From CAZJUO01 sp964549245 (lineage in GTDB: Bacteria > Patescibacteriota > Patescibacteriia > UBA10025 > JAHIVO01): a stretch of DNA of 9,636 nt. This document shows positions 1 to 2,672 of the stretch, piece after piece (the first letter of the stretch is position 1; every line of letters starts with the position of its first letter). A program made the translations under genes and the position numbers. The notes under the pieces were generated by a model, which searched no databases, was not told where the DNA came from, and saw nothing but the letters and a program-made list of their open reading frames with translations. The DNA is taken from assembly GCA_964549245.1 (NCBI GenBank), contig CAZJUO010000047.1, forward strand, positions 1-9,636, read 5' to 3'.

Positions 1-73
1 AGCCTGGCCAATATAGTGAAACCCTGTCTCTACTAAAAATACAAAAAAAATAGCCTGGCATGGTGGCAGGTGC
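1..73 (+). mobile_element. Alu SINE fragment (primate), probable contaminating or chimeric end
   Basis: The sequence follows the Alu consensus almost base for base: AGCCTGGCCAA, GTGAAACCC, GTCTCTACTAAAAATACAAA, then GGCATGGTGGCAGGTGC. Alu elements are restricted to primates, so this does not belong to the bacterial replicon. Similarity stops near base 73, and dnaB coding sequence is certain from about base 79. The bases CTGTAGTCC at 79-87 are found in dnaB and also occur in Alu just past this point, so a short shared sequence lies at the join. A cloning, library or assembly chimera is the simplest explanation. Confidence 0.93.
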
Positions 74-78
74 AATTT

Positions 79-681
79 CTGTAGTCCGGCTAATATATTA
101 TCCAGATCAGGATAACCTGTTGGTAAGCCTCTCATCTTGCCAGATTCGCGATGCAGTTCGTCAATACGGTCAAAAGCGTCGGTTAAAATAGATTTTATGG
201 GTATGAAATTTTGTTTGAGAAATTTCTGTGAAACGCCAAAAATACCCTGTTCGGCTTTGTCCAGGAGCTCTTCGATATTTTCCGTTTCCGTATATCCCAG
301 CTGGGTGATTTCGGAGGCGACACCAAGCAGCCTTCTCAAGGTGGCTTTTTTTTGGACAATTTGCGCGTAGTTTACGATATGCGATGAACTGGGGACCGTG
401 TTTGCCAGGCTGACTAAATAACTGCGGCCGCCAATAGAGTCGAGCTGTTCTTTCTCTTGCAGTTTATTTGAAAGTGAAACCACATCTATGGGTTCTCGAT
501 TTTCATAAAGTTCGAGCATGGCTTCAAAAACGATACCGTGCTTGTCCTTATAAAAGTCATCTGGATTGACAATATCGGCAATTTTGGTAATAGCATCCTT
601 GTCAATTAAAAGTGAGCCCAGGGTTGATTGCTCGGCTTCGATATTTTGTGGGGGAAGTTTTTCTAGGGGTTTGTCAGTCAT
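79..681 (-). CDS. dnaB: Replicative DNA helicase DnaB, N-terminal part (3' end lost)
   Basis: This is the hexameric helicase that unwinds DNA at the replication fork. About 201 residues remain. They begin MTDKPLEKLPPQNIEAEQ, matching the conserved DnaB opening (PPQNIEAEQ-LGSLL). The all-helical N-terminal domain spans about residues 8-110 (with DFY, VFEAM, GGRSYL and VNYAQIV blocks). The linker region follows, then GLPTGYPDLDNILAGLQ, which is the entry to the RecA-like ATPase domain. Walker A and everything after it is missing because the sequence changes to Alu. The frame stays open through the Alu to base 1 and would read as a false fusion ending FFVFLVETGFHYIGQA. The start codon at 681-679 matches family starts. 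No Shine-Dalgarno sequence is seen upstream. It is divergent from the small gene at 851. Confidence 0.95.
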
Positions 682-703
682 ATTTTTTAATTCGGGTGAG
701 TAT

Positions 704-733
704 ATTGTACCTTTAAATGTGCGGATAAAGCAA
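704..733 (-). promoter_or_regulatory. Probable dnaB promoter
   Basis: On the minus strand, TTGCTT (733-728) and TACAAT (709-704) are separated by 18 bases, about 22 bases ahead of the dnaB ATG. A DnaA-box-like TTATCCGCA (728-720) overlaps the edge of the -35 element, and a palindrome TGTATACA (753-760) lies further upstream in the divergent region. The promoter match is reasonable. Any regulatory role for the boxes is a guess. Confidence 0.45.
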
Positions 734-779
734 GTCGGGGTTGGATACACTATGTATACACATTTTTTCCACCAGCCGC

Positions 780-807
780 TTGACAAGAGTATAACGGAGA
801 GTATAAT
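780..807 (+). promoter_or_regulatory. Consensus sigma-70-type promoter for the 69-residue protein
   Basis: TTGACA (780-785) and TATAAT (802-807) are both exact consensus hexamers with a 16-base spacer. Transcription would start near 814, giving a leader of roughly 35 bases that contains the GGAGG ribosome binding site at 840-844. This is the best promoter in the window and it decides the gene start at 851. Confidence 0.85.
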
Positions 808-850
808 TATTGACAGTAATAAAAAGTTCTTTTTTTCATGGAGGTATAAA

Positions 851-1060
851 ATGGTGAGAAAGAAAGGTAAGACACGTAAAAGGAAAGTAGATGACTTTTC
901 TTATGTCAGGGGCGATAAACTTTATAGAAATGTTGATAACGCCGAAATCGGCGAAAAACAGTCTGATGGAAGATGGCAAGGACCGCACCCCTGGGGAGAG
1001 TGCATGCTGATTGCCCCGACACCAGAAGAGCTAAGAAACCAACAGCGCGCTTTGGCATAA
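851..1060 (+). CDS. Small basic hypothetical protein (69 residues)
   Basis: I do not recognise this family. The protein opens with a very basic stretch (MVRKKGKTRKRK, residues 1-12). A mixed region with GDKLYR (21-26) and a Trp/Gly/Pro-rich middle (SDGRWQGPHPWGE, 38-50) follow, ending in a short helical-looking tail. The only cysteine is Cys51. It has no signal peptide or membrane segment, so it is cytoplasmic and could bind nucleic acid, but that is inference from charge only. The frame is open upstream to 566, but that part overlaps dnaB on the other strand. The start at 851 is preferred because GGAGG (840-844) sits 6 bases upstream and the consensus promoter at 780-807 lies inside the longer frame. 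It is a single-gene unit closed by a strong terminator at 1077. Confidence 0.8.
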   Translation: MVRKKGKTRKRKVDDFSYVRGDKLYRNVDNAEIGEKQSDGRWQGPHPWGECMLIAPTPEELRNQQRALA

Positions 1061-1076
1061 GCATGCCAGACCGGCT

Positions 1077-1107
1077 AACCCGATTTTTATTTAAATCGGG
1101 TTTTTTT
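1077..1107 (+). terminator. Rho-independent terminator after the 69-residue gene
   Basis: A perfect 10-bp stem, AACCCGATTT (1077-1086) with AAATCGGGTT (1093-1102), encloses a 6-base loop. It runs into T7 at 1101-1107. It lies 17 bases after the stop codon. Confidence 0.92.
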
Positions 1108-1146
1108 ATGCGTTCAGTTTTTTCTATTTTCAGATAATTTCTCTGA

Positions 1147-1249
1147 TGGGTCGTACCCCGCCAGGCAGCGGGGCCAGCTGGGGAATAATCAGATTTATTG
1201 CATATTCGGTTAATTTCTGTTTTTGGAGTGTTTCTATGGTGGGTCGTAC
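1147..1249. repeat. 103-bp direct repeat, copy 1
   Basis: This stretch recurs at 1664-1766 with a constant offset of 517 bases and one mismatch (T at 1179, G at 1696). Each copy starts with TGGGTCGTAC and a GC-rich hairpin, continues through about 60 bases of AT-rich spacer, and ends with TGGTGGGTCGTAC. That last segment is the 3' end of tRNA-Lys read on the opposite strand. The copies flank the GIY-YIG gene. Copy 1 ends at a hairpin, whereas copy 2 continues into the intact tRNA gene. Confidence 0.95.
1156..1173. repeat. GC-rich hairpin element H1
   Basis: CCCCGC and GCGGGG form a 6-bp stem around the loop CAGGCA. It is fused directly to the tRNA-Lys-derived TGGGTCGTAC (1147-1156) and followed by CCAGC. 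It is the same as H4 at 1673-1690. Confidence 0.85.
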
Positions 1250-1266
1250 CCCGCCAGATTGCGGGG
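1249..1266. repeat. GC-rich hairpin element H2
   Basis: A 6-bp CCCCGC/GCGGGG stem with loop CAGATT, followed by CAAGC. It is fused to the tRNA-Lys 3' end at 1237-1249, exactly where the intact gene would continue into the T loop. Confidence 0.85.
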
Positions 1267-1350
1267 CAAGCAGGCATCTTTCCTTTTTATATTATTTTAT
1301 TTACATTACAGAGAATATTTGAATGTATCAGAGGCAGGTGCTCTACTTCA

Positions 1351-1374
1351 CCCCGCCTCCTTAAAGAGGCGGGG
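1351..1374. repeat. GC-rich hairpin element H3 inside the tRNA-Lys D-loop position
   Basis: CCCCGCCTC (1351-1359) pairs with GAGGCGGGG (1366-1374) over 9 bp around the loop CTTAAA, and is followed by CAAG as in H2. It splits two tRNA-Lys D-arm blocks. The stop codon of the GIY-YIG gene (TAA, read on the minus strand at 1363-1361) lies in the loop, so half of this hairpin is coding. A symmetric stem of this kind could also act as a transcription barrier. Confidence 0.88.
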
Positions 1375-1612
1375 CAAGCTGAGCTAATTTCTTTTTATAA
1401 TGCCTATTTTTCTTTTTGAGCCACTTTTCGTGTTTTCTGGCCTCAAGGTAGTTATCGTGTGCTTTTGTGTAAACTAAAACATAAGGTTTAAACCTGGCTG
1501 TATACCAAAATTTACCTGAATTATGCTCACGTAATCTTTTAATTGGATTTTGGGATATGCCGGTATAGTACGATTGAGTAACTTTGCTTTGGATTAAATA
1601 GGTATATATCAT
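1361..1612 (-). CDS. Small GIY-YIG domain endonuclease (83 residues)
   Basis: This is a single-domain GIY-YIG nuclease of the UPF0213/YhbQ-like class. It is related to the UvrC N-terminal domain and to homing nucleases, which cut DNA using a Tyr/Arg/Glu active site. The GIY strand is YTYLI (3-7) and the YIG strand is YYTG (15-18). The conserved Arg region is KRLREHNSG (25-33), and the helix with the catalytic Glu candidates E57 and E62 is LEARKHEKWLKK (56-67). All expected core residues are present, so it may be active. The last eight residues (LAQLAPPL) are encoded by tRNA-Lys D-arm and hairpin H3 sequence. This suggests that the original end was lost or that the gene joined this locus by insertion. 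The start at 1612 is preceded by AGAGAAGG, which is itself locked in a hairpin. It lies downstream of, and in the same direction as, tRNA-Lys. Its biological role is unknown. Confidence 0.85.
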   Translation of the reverse strand: MIYTYLIQSKVTQSYYTGISQNPIKRLREHNSGKFWYTARFKPYVLVYTKAHDNYLEARKHEKWLKKKNRHYKKKLAQLAPPL

Positions 1613-1643
1613 AAAACCTTCTCTTTTCAGAGGAAGGCTTTTT
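1613..1643. terminator. Bidirectional terminator-like hairpin abutting the GIY-YIG start
   Basis: On the minus strand CCTTCCTCT (1637-1629) pairs with AGAGAAGG (1624-1617), with one bulged C, around a GAAA loop. TTTT follows immediately before the ATG at 1612. On the plus strand the same stem is followed by T5 at 1639-1643. On the minus strand it could end the tRNA-Lys transcript. It also hides the only Shine-Dalgarno-like sequence (GAGAAGG) of the nuclease gene. Confidence 0.7.
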
Positions 1644-1660
1644 ATCTTGTATTTATTGGT

Positions 1661-1673
1661 TGGTGGGTCGTAC
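1661..1673 (-). repeat. Detached tRNA-Lys 3'-end fragment
   Basis: GTACGACCCACCA on the minus strand is identical to the last 13 bases of the intact tRNA-Lys, including CCA. It is joined to hairpin H4 instead of a T loop. Together with 1237-1249 and the partial copy at 1147-1156, this makes three extra copies of the tRNA 3' end in about 600 bases. Confidence 0.9.
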
Positions 1674-1766
1674 CCCGCCAGGCAGCGGGGCCAGCGGGGG
1701 AATAATCAGATTTATTGCATATTCGGTTAATTTCTGTTTTTGGAGTGTTTCTATGGTGGGTCGTAC
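1664..1766. repeat. 103-bp direct repeat, copy 2
   Basis: Copy 2 of the repeat at 1147-1249, with a single mismatch at 1696. Its last 13 bases (1754-1766) are the genuine 3' end of the intact tRNA-Lys gene, so this copy is in the native context and copy 1 is likely the derived one. Confidence 0.95.
1673..1690. repeat. GC-rich hairpin element H4
   Basis: CCCCGC/GCGGGG stem with loop CAGGCA, identical to H1, and followed by CCAGC. It lies about 65 bases beyond the 3' end of the intact tRNA-Lys. Confidence 0.85.
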
Positions 1767-1829
1767 AGGTCTCGAACCTGTGACACCCTGCTTAAAAGGC
1801 AGGTGCTCTACCAACTGAGCTAACGACCC
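1754..1829 (-). tRNA. tRNA-Lys (anticodon UUU), CCA encoded
   Basis: This is a complete 76-base cloverleaf on the minus strand. The acceptor stem is GGGTCGT/ACGACCC with discriminator A and an encoded CCA. The D arm is GCTCAGTTGGTAGAGC. The anticodon stem is CCTGC/GCAGG with loop CTTTTAA (anticodon TTT at 1796-1794), and the T arm is ACAGG-TTCGAGA-CCTGT. All stems pair. A TATAAT box sits 9-14 bases upstream. It appears intact and functional despite the fragments of itself scattered downstream. Confidence 0.97.
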
Positions 1830-1837
1830 GCGTCAAA

Positions 1838-1843
1838 ATTATA
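1838..1843 (-). promoter_or_regulatory. -10 box of the tRNA-Lys promoter
   Basis: TATAAT on the minus strand ends 8 bases before the first tRNA base, which would place transcription start within a base or two of the mature 5' end. No good -35 hexamer is seen. A small CCCGC/GCGGG hairpin (about 1859-1873) lies in that area and may be a decayed relative of the nearby hairpins. Confidence 0.55.
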
Positions 1844-2173
1844 TTGCGAGTTCCGCATCCCGCCCTAAGCGGGTTCGGTTTGAACATTGTCCCATTTCAG
1901 GTCGGTTTTTAAGGAGGTCTTAGTTATTTCATCGATTTATATAGCAGTATGGTAACAGAATTGCTGGTATTTGACAAGGGGGCTTGATTTATTTTGGGGT
2001 TTATGCTACATTAAAGACGTTCAAGTATATTTAATTAATATTGTAAACACAATACTATTGCATGGAATTAGGAGCTGGCAAGACCTTTGTATTAATACTA
2101 TTGATCATTTTTATAGCCTTTTTTTACTTATACACAAGAAAGAAATTTTAAAACGAAAGGGGGTGAAACAATA
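1844..2173. other. Intergenic region between tRNA-Lys and the pilin gene
   Basis: This 330-base stretch has no convincing gene. It holds the upstream part of the tRNA-Lys promoter, then the pilin promoter at 1984-2012, then a leader of about 155 bases. In the leader a small inverted repeat, ATTGT/ACAAT (about 2039-2052), is visible. An open frame of 67 codons starting TTG at 1971 has no ribosome binding site and overlaps the promoter, so it is not called. No known riboswitch motif was recognised. Confidence 0.6.
1984..2012 (+). promoter_or_regulatory. Probable pilin promoter with extended -10
   Basis: TTGATT (1984-1989), a 17-base spacer and TACATT (2007-2012) preceded by TG one base upstream make an extended -10 promoter. 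Start would be near 2019. The perfect TTGACA at 1971 has no matching -10 and was not used. Confidence 0.6.
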
Positions 2174-2527
2174 ATGAAAAAGATTACGACTGGTTTATTA
2201 GCTCTTGCTATCTTAGTCGTGCCAGCAGTGGCTGCTGCGCAGGTTACGGTTGATCCAAATTTAGGTTCTACCTTTAATTTGGGCACAGCTGATCTCGAGT
2301 CAACAATTATTAAAGTTGTACAATGGGTTTTAGGCTTTCTAGCCTTGATCGCGGTGATCTTCATCCTGTATGGTGGTTTTGTCTGGCTGACTTCAAGTGG
2401 TAATGAAGAAAAAGTCGCCAAAGCCAAGAGAATTATTTCAGCTGCTGTTATCGGCCTTATCGTTGTCCTATTAGCATGGGCCATTGTCATCTTTGTGGTA
2501 AATCAAGCGACTGATTGGACCACATAA
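2174..2527 (+). CDS. VirB2/TrbC-like (Mbov_0395-type) pilin protein
   Basis: A 117-residue two-helix membrane protein of the type IV secretion pilin kind. Residues 1-22 form a signal peptide with an AAA-Q cleavage site. A short periplasmic stretch (VTVDPNLGSTFNLGTADLES) follows. Helix one is about 50-72 (ending ILYGGFVWL), the cytoplasmic loop SSGNEEKVAKAKR spans 74-86, and helix two is about 87-109. The NEEKVxKAKR loop and GGFxWL ending are typical of the pilin-like conjugal transfer proteins abundant in Patescibacteria. Such proteins may build a pilus or a DNA- or protein-transfer channel, but no virB4, virB6 or other secretion gene is in this window. The start at 2174 is fixed by a near-perfect ribosome binding site, AGGGGGTGA, at 2158-2166. 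It is a single-gene unit between its own promoter and a terminator. Confidence 0.88.
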   Translation: MKKITTGLLALAILVVPAVAAAQVTVDPNLGSTFNLGTADLESTIIKVVQWVLGFLALIAVIFILYGGFVWLTSSGNEEKVAKAKRIISAAVIGLIVVLLAWAIVIFVVNQATDWTT

Positions 2528-2604
2528 TGTTTCTGCAATGGAAGTATGCAAGATTCTAGTAGAACATGATTCTGAACACACAACTTAGCTAATATAACAT
2601 TTTG

Positions 2605-2638
2605 CAAAAACGGCACCTATCTTTGGGAGCCGTTTTTG
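2605..2638 (+). terminator. Terminator after the pilin gene
   Basis: CAAAAACGGC (2605-2614) pairs over 10 bp with GCCGTTTTTG (2629-2638) around a 14-base loop. The T5 tract forms part of the stem, and the A-tract makes it usable in both directions. It lies 77 bases after the pilin stop. Confidence 0.85.
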
Positions 2639-2656
2639 TGTTGTAATAAAATATGG

Positions 2657-2662
2657 TAAGAT
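2657..2662 (+). promoter_or_regulatory. -10 box of the P-type ATPase promoter
   Basis: TAAGAT with TG one base upstream (2654-2655) forms an extended -10 element. No clear -35 is seen; TTGTGT at 2636 is too close. Transcription would start near 2669, only a few bases ahead of the ATG at 2673, and no Shine-Dalgarno sequence is present. The message is likely leaderless or nearly so. Confidence 0.5.
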
Positions 2663-2672
2663 ATATAGGATT

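Larger units (their letters stand above)
1237..1387 (-). pseudogene. Broken tRNA-Lys copy interrupted by hairpin elements
   Basis: Three blocks of the intact tRNA-Lys (1754-1829) appear here in the correct order on the minus strand. TTAGCTCAG (1387-1379) is the 5' side of the D arm. GTAGAGCACCTGCCT (1346-1332) is the 3' side of the D arm plus the start of the anticodon stem. GTACGACCCACCA (1249-1237) is the 3' side of the T and acceptor stems with CCA. The D loop, 3 bases in this interval of the intact gene, is replaced by a 32-base piece carrying a 9-bp hairpin (H3). The anticodon and T-loop region is replaced by about 80 bases of AT-rich sequence plus hairpin H2. The acceptor 5' strand is absent. 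It cannot make a tRNA. It overlaps the 3' end of the GIY-YIG gene. Confidence 0.82.

Noticed and set aside
137..370. Plus-strand 77-codon frame inside dnaB
   Set aside because: Serine-rich shadow of dnaB, which is clearly coding on the minus strand.
906..1277. Minus-strand 123-codon frame across the small gene and the repeats
   Set aside because: It is antisense to the well-supported gene at 851-1060, crosses its terminator, and its N-terminal part merely translates the hairpin and tRNA repeats twice.
1198..1419. Plus-strand 73-codon frame through the repeat region
   Set aside because: It reads tRNA fragments and hairpins antisense, has no ribosome binding site, and overlaps the GIY-YIG 3' end.
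1147..1766. CRISPR-like array from repeated TGGGTCGTAC units
   Set aside because: Units are unevenly spaced, the repeats are tRNA 3' ends, the intervals are not unique spacers of similar length, and there are no cas genes.
1971..1976. Perfect TTGACA as the pilin -35 box
   Set aside because: No -10-like hexamer lies 16-18 bases downstream; the pair at 1984-2012 fits better.
1971..2174. 67-codon frame starting TTG before the pilin gene
   Set aside because: It overlaps the pilin promoter, has no ribosome binding site and has unconvincing composition.
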